NCBI GenBank assembly: GCA_021816765.1
Contig: JAKAXB010000004.1
Span: 145,556-209,555, forward strand
Length of the DNA: 64,000 nt
Direction of reading: 5' to 3'
Source: Natronospirales bacterium
Lineage (GTDB): Bacteria; Pseudomonadota; Gammaproteobacteria; Natronospirales; REEB76
Of this stretch, positions 1 through 8,949 are shown in pieces; the stretch's first letter is position 1; each line of letters starts with the position of its first letter. The position numbers were made by a program, and so were the translations under genes. Below the pieces are notes generated by a model. The model searched no databases. It was not told where the DNA came from and was given only the letters and a program-made list of their open reading frames with translations.

Positions 1-2
1 AT

Positions 3-467
3 CTTTTTCCGCAAGCCAAGGTCGTGCATATCTATCGGCATGGTGTGGATGTTGCACAAAGCTTGAAGATGCGCGCGGAAAAACTCTTTGCCGTTTCCCG
101 GGACAAGAGCTTTTGCGTAGATTGGCTACGAGTGCGCCCACGAGAGGCGACCAATACAATTCGCTGCCTGCAACTGGAGGGAGGGTTTTCTCTGTGGGAA
201 GAATACATGGCCGAGGCGCAACGGCAGGTGGCCAAGTTGGGGGAACGGGCGCTTGAAATCCGCTATGAAACTTTGCTGGAAGATCCGCTGCCGTGGTTGG
301 AAAAGCTAACAGGGTTCTGCGATCTTTCGTGCGAAAAACGACAAATGGAAAGCATTGCTAAGCGTTTACACCAGGGCAGGGCTTATAGCTATCGTACGGT
401 GCCATCGTTAGCAAAGTTTGCTGAGGGGGTGTCTGCAAGGTTGAAGGCATGGGGTTACTCGGCATAA
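3..467 (+). CDS. Sulfotransferase family protein, C-terminal part (5' truncated by window edge)
   Basis: The reading frame is open from base 3, so the gene begins upstream of the window. The first visible residues read LFPQAKVVHIYRHGVDVAQS, which matches the 3'-phosphate-binding (PAPS) region of sulfotransferases, where an Arg follows a hydrophobic strand and a Ser lies about 8 residues later. A later stretch, ALEIRYETLLEDP, is the typical 'RYEDLv.dP' motif of the same family. The product would transfer sulfate from PAPS to a sugar hydroxyl, or could be a sulfotransferase-fold protein without known substrate. It ends 9 bp before the polymerase gene, so it probably belongs to the same transcription unit. 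Family is inferred from motifs; substrate is unknown. Confidence 0.72.
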   Translation, partial: LFPQAKVVHIYRHGVDVAQSLKMRAEKLFAVSRDKSFCVDWLRVRPREATNTIRCLQLEGGFSLWEEYMAEAQRQVAKLGERALEIRYETLLEDPLPWLEKLTGFCDLSCEKRQMESIAKRLHQGRAYSYRTVPSLAKFAEGVSARLKAWGYSA

Positions 468-476
468 GGACCGTTA

Positions 477-1772
477 ATGGCTGATCCCATAATTCCTTTA
501 GTTACCGGAGCATGGTTTATGGCCATCGCTTGGATGTTTTCTGTTCGTGGTGGGTCAGGTCTTGCGCCTGGCGCATTTATCATGGGATTTTGGGGGCTTC
601 TGATGTTGGGGGTAGGGCTGCTGACTCCGGATTATGCTGTTACCGGTACAGGAGCGGTTGCTATCTTTTTGGCTTGTTTGGCGATGGCAATCGGCTCCGC
701 GCTTGTTCCTATAAAAAAACGGACATCCTACGTACCAAGGTGGAGAAATCACCCCGTGGAGTCGGGGAATGGGCACTTTCTGTTAAGCGCATGCGTGGTA
801 GGAAGTCTCATGGGACTGGCCGCGATGGTAGTGTATACAATCAAGGCGGGATTTTCGCTATCCAGCCTGATGTCCCTGAGGGATGTCCTCACTATTGCGC
901 ATTACTATTCCTATTCACGTTACAATATCCCTGGATACCGAGAGCCGGGCCTCGCTGTTTTTCTAACCTCTTTTATGTACTGGGCTGCCTTTTGCGGGGG
1001 TGCACGCTTCGCGCTGGGTGGTACGCGCATGCAGCGGATCCTTTCTCTGACCTGTTTCGTGCCGGCGACCGGCATTACCCTCCTTTTGACGACGCGAACA
1101 GATTTCCTGGAGGTTGCCGTGATGTGGATTGCCGGATACTTGGCCTTATCTGCAATGCTGACCGGAGGGCGCTGGCGGCTGCTGACCAGGAAGCGAGTGA
1201 GCGGAGCTATGATGGCAGCGGCAGCCGCGGTGATAATGTATGTGGTGGGTGGCATGTTCCGCAGTGGACGCGTGGGTGTTTCCCATGTTGCCGCTTCTTT
1301 GCCGAATCTCTTTTCAGCATTTTTGGGATCGGTTCCTGCATTTTCAGCGTGGATCGGTCGTGCTTGGGACGCACCGGTACCTCTGGGTTTGGGAAGCAGT
1401 ACCTTGGCTGGGCCTCTTGGACTCTTGTTCTCGATTAAACGTGCCCATTTTAGTCCGATGATTGTTGGTCATGGCAATATAAACTCAGCGCCTACCACGG
1501 TCTATACGCTTTTCCGTGAGGTGATCTATGACTATTCCTTGCCCGGAGCCCTTATTATACTGATACTTTTCGGATTTATGGGGGGCCTCGCTTGGCGAGG
1601 GGCGCTTTCGAGACGCTGGCTTGGTGTGGCCATTCTTACAGCGTTTTATCTCGTGATCATGACGAGTTTTGTCGGATCTCCATTCGCTTATACAACCATA
1701 CTGGTCGGTTGGATTATGTTTGCAGTAACGCTCTTTCTGGAACGTGGTTTATGGAAGAAAAGAAGAATATGA
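477..1772 (+). CDS. Wzy-like oligosaccharide repeat-unit polymerase (polytopic membrane protein)
   Basis: The product has 431 residues and is almost entirely made of hydrophobic segments, about ten or more membrane spans, separated by short basic cytoplasmic loops and a longer loop around residues 95-170. This architecture, in a polysaccharide cluster, is that of O-antigen/capsule repeat-unit polymerases, which join undecaprenyl-linked repeats on the periplasmic face. Such proteins share little sequence, so the call rests on topology and neighbours. The stop codon overlaps the next start in an ATGA arrangement at 1769-1772, indicating translational coupling. A flippase could give a similar profile, but the length and uneven loops fit a polymerase better. 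Confidence 0.62.
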   Translation: MADPIIPLVTGAWFMAIAWMFSVRGGSGLAPGAFIMGFWGLLMLGVGLLTPDYAVTGTGAVAIFLACLAMAIGSALVPIKKRTSYVPRWRNHPVESGNGHFLLSACVVGSLMGLAAMVVYTIKAGFSLSSLMSLRDVLTIAHYYSYSRYNIPGYREPGLAVFLTSFMYWAAFCGGARFALGGTRMQRILSLTCFVPATGITLLLTTRTDFLEVAVMWIAGYLALSAMLTGGRWRLLTRKRVSGAMMAAAAAVIMYVVGGMFRSGRVGVSHVAASLPNLFSAFLGSVPAFSAWIGRAWDAPVPLGLGSSTLAGPLGLLFSIKRAHFSPMIVGHGNINSAPTTVYTLFREVIYDYSLPGALIILILFGFMGGLAWRGALSRRWLGVAILTAFYLVIMTSFVGSPFAYTTILVGWIMFAVTLFLERGLWKKRRI

Positions 1773-2638
1773 AGTCATCCGTATTGATTTTGTGCGTGAA
1801 TTACAGGAATGACGCGGAAACGAGCGCATTCGTTCGCGCGGCAGCGAATCTTCCTTCCCGAGCTGCCAACATCGTGGTGATATCCAATTCGCCCAGCGAA
1901 AAGACGGGAGGGCTTGAACCCCTTAATAACATTGAGGGTGTGCAGGTACTATTTCCGGAGAAGAATCTCGGATATTTTGGTGGCGCTGCGTATGGTTTGA
2001 GCAGCTATCTTGATACACACCCTCTTCCTGACTGGGTCATTGTGAGCAATACCGATATCGAATTTCAGGATCCAGCGTTTTTCTGTAAGCTGGCAGAGCT
2101 CTACGTTCAACATCCTCCTGCGGTGATCGGACCGGATATCCTACTCGTTAGCCGGAACGGCCATCCTTCCAGTCGTACGCATCAAAACCCGTATTATTGC
2201 AAGCGCCCCATCCCAGGCAAGATGCGTTTACTCGCTGCTATTTCTGGAAATTACTTTACCTACACCGCGTACGAATTTCTTTCATCGCTACGCTATGCCG
2301 CGATGAACATGGTGGCAAGGGTGCGACTGCGGGAAGCAGTTGAGGAGACTGCTGCAGATCGGCCAAGGCCAATCTACGCGCCGTTCGGCGCATTCATGGT
2401 GTTCCACCGGCAATATTTCGAGTCCGGAGGCAATCTGAGCTATGGTAGTTTTTTGTTCGGGGAAGAGATATTTATCGCAGAAACTGCTAGGCGACTGGGG
2501 ATGACCATTGTCTATGATCCGCGACTCAGGCTTTGCCATCGCGAGCACGGGGTCATGCTCAATGTGCCGTCGCGGCAGATTGCACACTACGCAGCGCAGT
2601 CCGTGCGTTATCTGGCCCGTACGTATTTTTCCGATTGA
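1769..2638 (+). CDS. Glycosyltransferase family 2 (rhamnosyltransferase-like)
   Basis: I place the start at the ATG of 1769, overlapping the polymerase stop and preceded by the purine-rich GAAGAAAAGAAG; an in-frame ATG at 1751 is possible. The 289-residue product begins with the GT-A strand SVLILCVNYRND, has the NLGYFGGAAYG segment seen in rhamnosyltransferase-like GT2 enzymes, then SNTDIEF as the DxD-equivalent nucleotide-sugar/metal site. Near the C terminus lies FGEEIFIAETARRLG followed by a CHREHG segment, the usual acceptor-side 'E(D/E)' region. It should add one sugar of the cluster 1 repeat unit at the inner membrane. The sugar is not predictable from sequence. Confidence 0.8.
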   Translation: MKSSVLILCVNYRNDAETSAFVRAAANLPSRAANIVVISNSPSEKTGGLEPLNNIEGVQVLFPEKNLGYFGGAAYGLSSYLDTHPLPDWVIVSNTDIEFQDPAFFCKLAELYVQHPPAVIGPDILLVSRNGHPSSRTHQNPYYCKRPIPGKMRLLAAISGNYFTYTAYEFLSSLRYAAMNMVARVRLREAVEETAADRPRPIYAPFGAFMVFHRQYFESGGNLSYGSFLFGEEIFIAETARRLGMTIVYDPRLRLCHREHGVMLNVPSRQIAHYAAQSVRYLARTYFSD

Positions 2639-2644
2639 AACGTC

Positions 2645-4522
2645 ATGTGTGGCATAACACTCATTTTGAGCGACATACCGAACAGAAGCATCGTTTCGGA
2701 TGCTTTGGTTCGTATGGGAGCAGTGCAGGGTCACCGCGGACCGGATGACCAGGGAACCTTGGTCGAAGCGGTGTCGCCGAATGTAGCGTTGGGTTTGGGT
2801 AACCAGCGTTTGGCGATTCAGGATCTCAGCACTCATGGCCATCAACCCATGGAGAGTCCCTGTGGGCGTTATGTCATTGTTTTTAACGGGGAGGTTTACA
2901 ACTTTCGCGAACTGGCGAAAGAGCTCGACGCGGACCCTATCCTGTCTATTTCCGACAGTGACACTGCTGTGGCACTGGCCGCTCTGGCTCGTTGGGGTGA
3001 GGAAGCTTTCTCGCGATTCAACGGCATGTGGGCGCTGGCATTCTATGACCGGAAGAGGAAACGACTTCTGATCAGCAGAGACCGTTTGGGGATCAAGCCG
3101 CTTTATTGGTGCCGGATGGATGGCAGCCTGTATTTTGCTTCCGAGATAAAAACTTTATTGGCGGTCGCGCCCCGTAAATTCGATGTCGAGGAAGATGTGG
3201 TTGCCCGCTATCTTTTCCAGTCGCTGACCGATACGTCGGCAAAGACGTTTTTCAAGGGAATCGAAGCGGTGCCGGCGGGTTCTTACATTGATTTAACCTT
3301 GGATCGGCATATACCCGGCTCTTTGCAGTTCCAAGCCTTTTGGCGTCACCCCTACGAACGCGGTGTCAGGCCCGAAGCGGCGTACCAGCCGGATCCAAAC
3401 GAGCTATGGAATTTACTGGTTGATTCGGTAGGCATCCGGCTGCGCAGCGATGTGCCCGTTGGCATTCTCCTTTCAGGCGGTCTGGATAGTTCCGCCATGC
3501 TGGCTGCGGCGAAAACCTATGCCGGTTCGCGGCTTACCGCTCTTTCCGTGGTCAGTGACGATCCGCGCAGTAACGAAGAGCCTTATATTGACCTTATGGT
3601 TTCACATGCAGGTTGTGATGTGGTCAAGGTGCACATTGATGCCAATCCACAGATGCTTCTTGGCGAACTGGAGCGCGCCTGCTGGTTTTCGGATGAGCCG
3701 GTGGGCGGCTTCAGCGCCGTGGCGCACCGCCTAATGATGGAACAGGCGCGGGCAAAGGGATTGACTGTGCTGCTGACGGGCCAGGGATCGGATGAGCAGC
3801 TCGGGGGATACAACAAATACCTTTATTTCTACTTAATGGATTGTGTGCGACGGGGTCATTGGCTGAAAGGCGCCGCGACGGCGGCTCGGTTCGGCTTTCG
3901 CGGCACAGTCTTCAGAGAGTTCACTTTTGAGGAAGCCAGGCGCTATCTGCCGTGGCTTCGGCAACGCGGGGTGCGTGATTACGCGGGGCCCGCCCTGGAG
4001 CATTGCACGGTCGCGGATACCGGCATGGCGGGGAGCTATGCCGAGCGGGAATACCTGGATGTCTGTCGCTATTCCGTACCCATGCTGTTGCATTATGAAG
4101 ATCGAATGTCCATGTCGCACTCGCGCGAGATCAGAGTGCCGTTTCTGGATTATCGAATCGTGGAGTATCTGGTGCGGGTCCCCGTGGAGCAAAAGCTTAA
4201 CCAGGGCTGGACCAAATGGATTCTGCGTCAGGCCATCGCCGGCCAGGTGCCGGAGGCTATCCGGTGGCGCAAGGACAAGAAAGGTTTCAACATCCCCGAG
4301 AAAGAGTGGGCCCGTTCCGACTTCCGCAACGCATTCATGGCACGGTTTTCAGACGACATGCTTGCCGGGCGTTTGGGTCTTGTACGGCCTGCTGCTGTCA
4401 GGCATTTATATGAACGCTGGTTGGCTGGTGACAGATCGGCGGCTTACAAAACCGTGTTCTCCATTTACTGTCTTGAAATCTGGCTGGAAGCTTTCACCGT
4501 CTACCTGAATCTGGAGAAGTAA
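2645..4522 (+). CDS. asnB: Asparagine synthase-like glutamine amidotransferase, cluster 1 copy
   Basis: The 625-residue product starts MCGI, exposing the Cys2 nucleophile of class II (Ntn) glutaminase domains after Met removal. The N-terminal domain holds the RGPDDQG and FNGEVYNF motifs; the C-terminal synthetase domain holds the PP-loop SGGLDSS at residues 277-283. Full asparagine synthase B activity (Asp + Gln + ATP) is possible. In surface-polysaccharide clusters, however, homologues such as Pseudomonas WbpS amidate uronic acid sugars, which I think likelier here (inference). It overlaps the downstream GT4 by one base (TAATG). A second, clearly distinct homologue lies at 15317, so the two clusters each carry their own. 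Confidence 0.88.
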   Translation: MCGITLILSDIPNRSIVSDALVRMGAVQGHRGPDDQGTLVEAVSPNVALGLGNQRLAIQDLSTHGHQPMESPCGRYVIVFNGEVYNFRELAKELDADPILSISDSDTAVALAALARWGEEAFSRFNGMWALAFYDRKRKRLLISRDRLGIKPLYWCRMDGSLYFASEIKTLLAVAPRKFDVEEDVVARYLFQSLTDTSAKTFFKGIEAVPAGSYIDLTLDRHIPGSLQFQAFWRHPYERGVRPEAAYQPDPNELWNLLVDSVGIRLRSDVPVGILLSGGLDSSAMLAAAKTYAGSRLTALSVVSDDPRSNEEPYIDLMVSHAGCDVVKVHIDANPQMLLGELERACWFSDEPVGGFSAVAHRLMMEQARAKGLTVLLTGQGSDEQLGGYNKYLYFYLMDCVRRGHWLKGAATAARFGFRGTVFREFTFEEARRYLPWLRQRGVRDYAGPALEHCTVADTGMAGSYAEREYLDVCRYSVPMLLHYEDRMSMSHSREIRVPFLDYRIVEYLVRVPVEQKLNQGWTKWILRQAIAGQVPEAIRWRKDKKGFNIPEKEWARSDFRNAFMARFSDDMLAGRLGLVRPAAVRHLYERWLAGDRSAAYKTVFSIYCLEIWLEAFTVYLNLEK

Positions 4523-5799
4523 TGCGGGTCTGGCTCGTAACCGTAGGTGAGCCGCTGTCCAGCGACGCAGAGGGAGTCCGCTTGCATCGTGCAGGCATTC
4601 TGGCCAATTTGCTGGCTCAGCGCGGACACGATGTGGTATGGTGGACTTCCACATTTGACCATACGCATAAACGTCATCGTGCTGATGCCGATGTGCGTGA
4701 GGTGCTTGATACAGGCGTGGATATCCGCATGCTTCATGGCTGCGGTTATCGGCGAAACGTATCTTTGCGCCGTGTCCTGGATCATATATTGGTGGCAAAG
4801 CACTTCGTGCGCGCCGTGAAATCCGAACCCAAGCCGGACGTCATACTTTGCTCTCTGCCTACGCTTGAGCTATCCGTGGCTACTGTGCGTTATGCGAAGG
4901 CGGCGGGAGTACCAGCAGTAATAGATGTTCGGGATTTGTGGCCGGATTTGTTTGAGGAAGTTGTGCCTATCTGGGCGCGGAGAGCGCTGCGCCCGTTGCT
5001 CTTTCCCATGCGGCGACAGGCGCGACTGGCGTGTCAGGGGGCAACGGCGATTACCGGGAATGCTCCGGACATGGTTGCTTGGGGGCTAAGAATGGCAAAC
5101 AGAACAGCGGGATTTTTTGATCGTGAGTTCCCGTTTGGGTATGTGAACAAGCCGCTGAGTGAGGAACAAAGAAATAAGGCCCTTACTTTCTGGACAGAAC
5201 ATGGAATTATCCCGGAAAAAGATCAATTTACGGTCTGCTATTTTGGGGTGTTAGGCCGGCATCATGAATTCGAGACAGTGATCGAGGCGGCCAGAATATT
5301 GGAGAATGCCAGAAAGCCCTTTCGTTTTGTGCTGTGCGGTATCGGGGAACGGTTGGAATATATTAAGACTCAAGTGACACAGTTACAGTCTGTATATTTG
5401 CCTGGATGGGTTGGTGCGCTGGAGATCAGAACTCTTATGGAAATGTCCCAGGTTGGGCTTGCACCCTTCAAGAGTAACGTGGGCTACACTGGCAATATGC
5501 CGAATAAGCCGATAGAGTATCTCTCCGGCGGCTTACCAATTGTCTCTACGCTCCAGGGTTACCTCCGCACGTTCTTGGAGATGTACGATTGCGGCATTAC
5601 CTGTGCCAACGGTGATGCAGCGGGGCTGGCACAAACGTTGGCAGCGCTTGCTGATGATAGTGCTCGTCTTAAAACGATGTCAGATAATGCGAGGAAGGTG
5701 TTCGCTGAACGCTTCGAAGCAGAAAAAGTATATGGCGACATGATTAGTTATTTGACGGACGTGGCTTCCAATTTTGGAAAAGAGGTGGCTGAGAGATGA
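4522..5799 (+). CDS. Glycosyltransferase family 4 (WbuB-like)
   Basis: The 425-residue GT-B protein opens with MRVWLVTVGEPLSSDAEG, the N-terminal strand and glycine-containing loop of WbuB-like GT4 transferases, followed by DVILCSLPTLELS and VIDVRDLWPD, both typical of this subfamily. The C-terminal half contains the sugar-nucleotide-binding lobe with GVLGRHHEFETVIEAA and the LAPFKSNVGYTGNMPNKPIE region that carries the EX7E-equivalent. WbuB-like enzymes often transfer FucNAc or related amino sugars. That would suit a cluster with a 4,6-dehydratase and an aminotransferase, but the donor is inference. Start and stop both overlap neighbours, so translation is coupled. Confidence 0.83.
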   Translation: MRVWLVTVGEPLSSDAEGVRLHRAGILANLLAQRGHDVVWWTSTFDHTHKRHRADADVREVLDTGVDIRMLHGCGYRRNVSLRRVLDHILVAKHFVRAVKSEPKPDVILCSLPTLELSVATVRYAKAAGVPAVIDVRDLWPDLFEEVVPIWARRALRPLLFPMRRQARLACQGATAITGNAPDMVAWGLRMANRTAGFFDREFPFGYVNKPLSEEQRNKALTFWTEHGIIPEKDQFTVCYFGVLGRHHEFETVIEAARILENARKPFRFVLCGIGERLEYIKTQVTQLQSVYLPGWVGALEIRTLMEMSQVGLAPFKSNVGYTGNMPNKPIEYLSGGLPIVSTLQGYLRTFLEMYDCGITCANGDAAGLAQTLAALADDSARLKTMSDNARKVFAERFEAEKVYGDMISYLTDVASNFGKEVAER

Positions 5800-6659
5800 C
5801 CAATTCCCCCATTGCGAAACAACAGTTGTTGCAAGCGCTAGAGCTTTTAAGCCAAATATCAAATGATGATTGGCTGGCAGGTTTGGGAGGAAGGAAGCTC
5901 GCGGAGCTTGAGTTTCATAATCGCGATAGAGATAAAGAGTTTACCGCTAAACTACCTCATGATACTTATGAACAGCTTCACGGAAACAAAAAATTCTATA
6001 ACACTGTTCAATTATCATCCGCATATGTAGATACTTGGATAAGGCAACATAGCAAAGGTAGAATTTTTCTAGATTATGCTTGTGGAAATGGGTTCAATGC
6101 TGTCAAGGCAGCTAAAGCGGGTGCGGATCTTGCAATAGGCTTGGATATCAGTGATATCTCAATAAAAAATGCACAGCAGTGTGCAAAAGAGAAGGGGATA
6201 TCTGAAAATACTTATTTCATTCAAGGGGACTGCGAAAATACGAGATTACCAAATGAGTGTATAGACGTTTGTATCTGTTCAGGTATGTTGCATCATCTCG
6301 ATTTAAGTTTTGCCTTTCCTGAACTGCGAAGAATTTTAAAACCAGGGGGAGTTATTTTAGCGGTGGAAGCGTTGGACTATAACCCTTTGATTAAACTATA
6401 TCGGACTTTAACGCCGCAGATGCGAACAGAATGGGAAAAAGCTCATATCCTGTCTTATAAAGATATCATTTTTGCTAAACGATTTTTTGCTGTGAAAGAA
6501 ATAAAACATTGGCATTTATTCAGTGTCGCTGGGGTTTACATGCCGTTCGCTTTGCCGTTATTTAATGTGATAGATAATGTAGTATTAAGACTCCCGTTGG
6601 TTAAAATGATGTCGTGGATGTTTACTTTTGAATTGCATAAATCTTCCGATACAAGATAA
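5796..6659 (+). CDS. Class I SAM-dependent methyltransferase (AT-rich gene)
   Basis: The 287-residue product carries motif I as DYACGNGFNAVKAAKAG, the acidic end of strand beta2 as GLDISD, and the post-motif region CSGMLHHLDLSFAFPELRRILKPGG found in Methyltransf_11 proteins. It should methylate a sugar or a lipid-linked glycan of cluster 1. Its base composition is visibly lower in G+C than both neighbours, with many A/T-ending codons and runs such as AAAAAAT, which suggests separate acquisition. It overlaps the GT4 gene by 4 bp (ATGA), so it is nonetheless integrated into the operon. No strong transcription terminator is visible in the 115 bp that follow. Confidence 0.83.
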   Translation: MTNSPIAKQQLLQALELLSQISNDDWLAGLGGRKLAELEFHNRDRDKEFTAKLPHDTYEQLHGNKKFYNTVQLSSAYVDTWIRQHSKGRIFLDYACGNGFNAVKAAKAGADLAIGLDISDISIKNAQQCAKEKGISENTYFIQGDCENTRLPNECIDVCICSGMLHHLDLSFAFPELRRILKPGGVILAVEALDYNPLIKLYRTLTPQMRTEWEKAHILSYKDIIFAKRFFAVKEIKHWHLFSVAGVYMPFALPLFNVIDNVVLRLPLVKMMSWMFTFELHKSSDTR

Positions 6660-6774
6660 TTGTTTATTTTCTTGTATTGATTCCGTCAAAAAGGTCGGAC
6701 CGTGTTCACAAGGTAATTTATCTGGCCGCAAAACGTAGTGACTGATTGGCGGAGGTCAAGGAGAAAAGAGCAAC

Positions 6775-7899
6775 ATGAATCTGAGCCGTTCTATCCCATT
6801 TTTTAACTACCCTGCCTTGTTCGCCGAGAAGGAAAGAGAGCTTACGGAGGTTGTCCTAGGGATATGTCGTCGCGGTGCGTACATCCTCCAAAAGGACTTG
6901 GCGGAGTTCGAGAAACACTTGGCGGAGCTCATGGGGGTGAAGCACGCTTTCGGCGTGGCCAATGGTACGGATGCGATCTGGCTGGGTCTGATGGCCGTGG
7001 GAGTGGGGCCTGGAGACGAAGTAATTCTACCTTCCCATACCTACATCGCCACCGCCGCCGCTGTGCATTTTGTGGGCGCAACACCGGTGCTGGCGGACAT
7101 CGGGTCTGACCACATGCTCGATGCAGCTTCGGCGGAGGAGTTCATTACGCCTCGCACGAAGGCCATTATGCCGGTACAGGTCAATGGACGAACCTGCGAC
7201 ATGGATGCTCTTCAAGCCATCGCAGACCGGCACGAGGTGATGATTGTGGAGGACGCCGCCCAGGGGCTGGGATCCAGGTTCAAGGACAAATCGGCCGGCA
7301 CCTTTGGCAACTTCGGCACCATCAGCTTCTATCCAGCCAAGCTGCTCGGCTGTTTCGGGGACGGTGGGGCGGTGGTGACTAACGATGACGCCGTGGCCGA
7401 GAAGCTCGTTTTGTTGCGCGACCATGGGCGTAACGACAAGGGCAGAGTGGTCGTTTGGGGCTTCAATTCGCGCTTGGACAACCTCCAAGCCGCTGTCCTG
7501 GATTTCAAACTCAAAACTTTCCATAAGGATATCACCCGCCGCCGGGCCATTGCTGAATGTTACCAGGCGCGTTTGGGTGCCATGAGGGAGTTGATTCTGC
7601 CACCCGCGCCGGATGCCGATCCGCGGCATTTCGACGTGTACCAGAACTACGAACTGGAGGCCGAGCGCCGGGACGAGCTTCGCGCTTATCTGGAAAAGCA
7701 CGGAGTCCGCACCATCATCCAGTGGGCCGGCACGCCGGTGCACCAGTTCCATGAACTGGGTTTCAAGAATGTAAAGTTGCCCAATACCGATCGTTTTTTT
7801 ACCCGCTGCCTTATGTTGCCTATGAATACCTCACTGAGCGATGATGATATAGATTACATCTGCGACCAGATTTGCGCGTTTTATGGTTACTCGGTGTGA
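6775..7899 (+). CDS. DegT/DnrJ/EryC1/StrS sugar aminotransferase
   Basis: The 374-residue PLP enzyme shows GVANGTDAIWLGL (cofactor phosphate-binding), VEDAAQGLGS with the PLP-contacting Asp, and SFYPAKLLGCFGDGGAVV with the Schiff-base Lys at residue 189. Family members aminate a keto group on a nucleotide-linked sugar. The WbpM-type dehydratase encoded at 10852 would supply a 4-keto-6-deoxy sugar, so a 4-amino-4,6-dideoxy-HexNAc product (PglE-like reaction) is reasonable inference. The start has a strong ribosome binding site (CAAGGAGAAAAG) and follows a 115 bp gap with AT-rich stretches, so a separate transcript start is possible. The next gene begins 2 bp after its stop. Confidence 0.88.
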   Translation: MNLSRSIPFFNYPALFAEKERELTEVVLGICRRGAYILQKDLAEFEKHLAELMGVKHAFGVANGTDAIWLGLMAVGVGPGDEVILPSHTYIATAAAVHFVGATPVLADIGSDHMLDAASAEEFITPRTKAIMPVQVNGRTCDMDALQAIADRHEVMIVEDAAQGLGSRFKDKSAGTFGNFGTISFYPAKLLGCFGDGGAVVTNDDAVAEKLVLLRDHGRNDKGRVVVWGFNSRLDNLQAAVLDFKLKTFHKDITRRRAIAECYQARLGAMRELILPPAPDADPRHFDVYQNYELEAERRDELRAYLEKHGVRTIIQWAGTPVHQFHELGFKNVKLPNTDRFFTRCLMLPMNTSLSDDDIDYICDQICAFYGYSV

Positions 7900-7901
7900 C
7901 A

Positions 7902-8948
7902 ATGGACATGGACAGTTTCGAACTCGGCGATCTAGCTAATCCACGCTGTTATACTGAACCACTCGACATCGGTGGCTGCGATCCGGTATTGCTAAGGGCG
8001 CAATTGCGCATGATGCTTTTGATCCGCCGGGTGGAAGAGAAGATCGGCGATATGTTGGCCGCGCAGAAAATTCCAACGCCTTGCCACTTGGGTATTGGCC
8101 AGGAGGCTATCGCGGTAGGGGTTTCCGAGTACCTCCGACCGACAGACCGTGTGTTTGGTGCGCACCGCTCCCACGCGCATTTCCTCGCCCTTGGGGGCGA
8201 GGTGACAGCTCTCATGGCAGAGATACTGGGCCGAGATGCCGGTTGTTCCCGCGGCATGGGCGGTTCCATGCATCTTTGGGGAGGTAGCGTGGGGTTCTTC
8301 GGCTCCGTGCCCATTGTGGCCGGCACGGTACCCCTAGCCGTAGGGGCGGCGCTGGCGGCCAAGAAAGATGGTGAGAGTGCCGTGGCGGTGGTGTATTTAG
8401 GCGATGGTGCGGCCGAGGAGGGGAGCATCCACGAATCCCTTAACCTGGCGGCGGTCTGGAAACTGCCGGTGTTATTCGTGTGCGAAAACAATCTCTTTTC
8501 CAGTCATATGCACATTTCCCTGCGTCAGCCGTCCAACCGCGTAGCACGTTACGCCGAGGCCCATTGCATTCAGGCCGCTACTGTGGATGGCAATGATTTG
8601 GTGGTGGTGTCGCGCACTTCGGACGATATGGTGGCGGCCATGCGGGACGGAGGAGGGCCAAGGTTTCTGGAGGTGGTAACCTACCGCTGGCGCGGCCATG
8701 TGGGATACCGCGAGGACAACGACGTGGGGGTCAATCGCAGCACTGACTTGACTCTTTGGAAGAGGCGCGATCCTATCAGGCGTTTGGTCGACGCGCTGAC
8801 TATGGCCGGGGGATGGGATAATCACGCGTTTCATGCAATGGATGAAGCGGTGAAAACGGAGGTAGAAAAGGCTTGGCAGCAAGCTGAAACGGCCCCCTAT
8901 CCACCCGCGTCGGCATTGTTGGATCGGGTTTATGCAGAGCGGCATTGA
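7902..8948 (+). CDS. Thiamine-diphosphate-dependent E1 component, alpha subunit-like
   Basis: The product has 348 residues from ATG 7902 (7908 is an alternative). It shows the family landmarks: HLGIGQEAIAVG, then RDAGCSRGMGGSMHLW, and the thiamine diphosphate motif GDGAAEEG beginning at residue 167 and closing with ENN about 25 residues later. PDH/BCDH-type E1 alpha subunits decarboxylate a 2-keto acid with an E1 beta partner, encoded immediately downstream. There is no lipoyl E2 or E3 gene anywhere in the window, so acyl transfer to CoA is unlikely to be its local role. In some antibiotic and polysaccharide pathways such pairs (for example AviB1/AviB2 of avilamycin) have been proposed to add a two-carbon branch to a sugar. 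That role here is inference. Confidence 0.85.
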   Translation: MDMDSFELGDLANPRCYTEPLDIGGCDPVLLRAQLRMMLLIRRVEEKIGDMLAAQKIPTPCHLGIGQEAIAVGVSEYLRPTDRVFGAHRSHAHFLALGGEVTALMAEILGRDAGCSRGMGGSMHLWGGSVGFFGSVPIVAGTVPLAVGAALAAKKDGESAVAVVYLGDGAAEEGSIHESLNLAAVWKLPVLFVCENNLFSSHMHISLRQPSNRVARYAEAHCIQAATVDGNDLVVVSRTSDDMVAAMRDGGGPRFLEVVTYRWRGHVGYREDNDVGVNRSTDLTLWKRRDPIRRLVDALTMAGGWDNHAFHAMDEAVKTEVEKAWQQAETAPYPPASALLDRVYAERH

Positions 8949-8949
8949 C

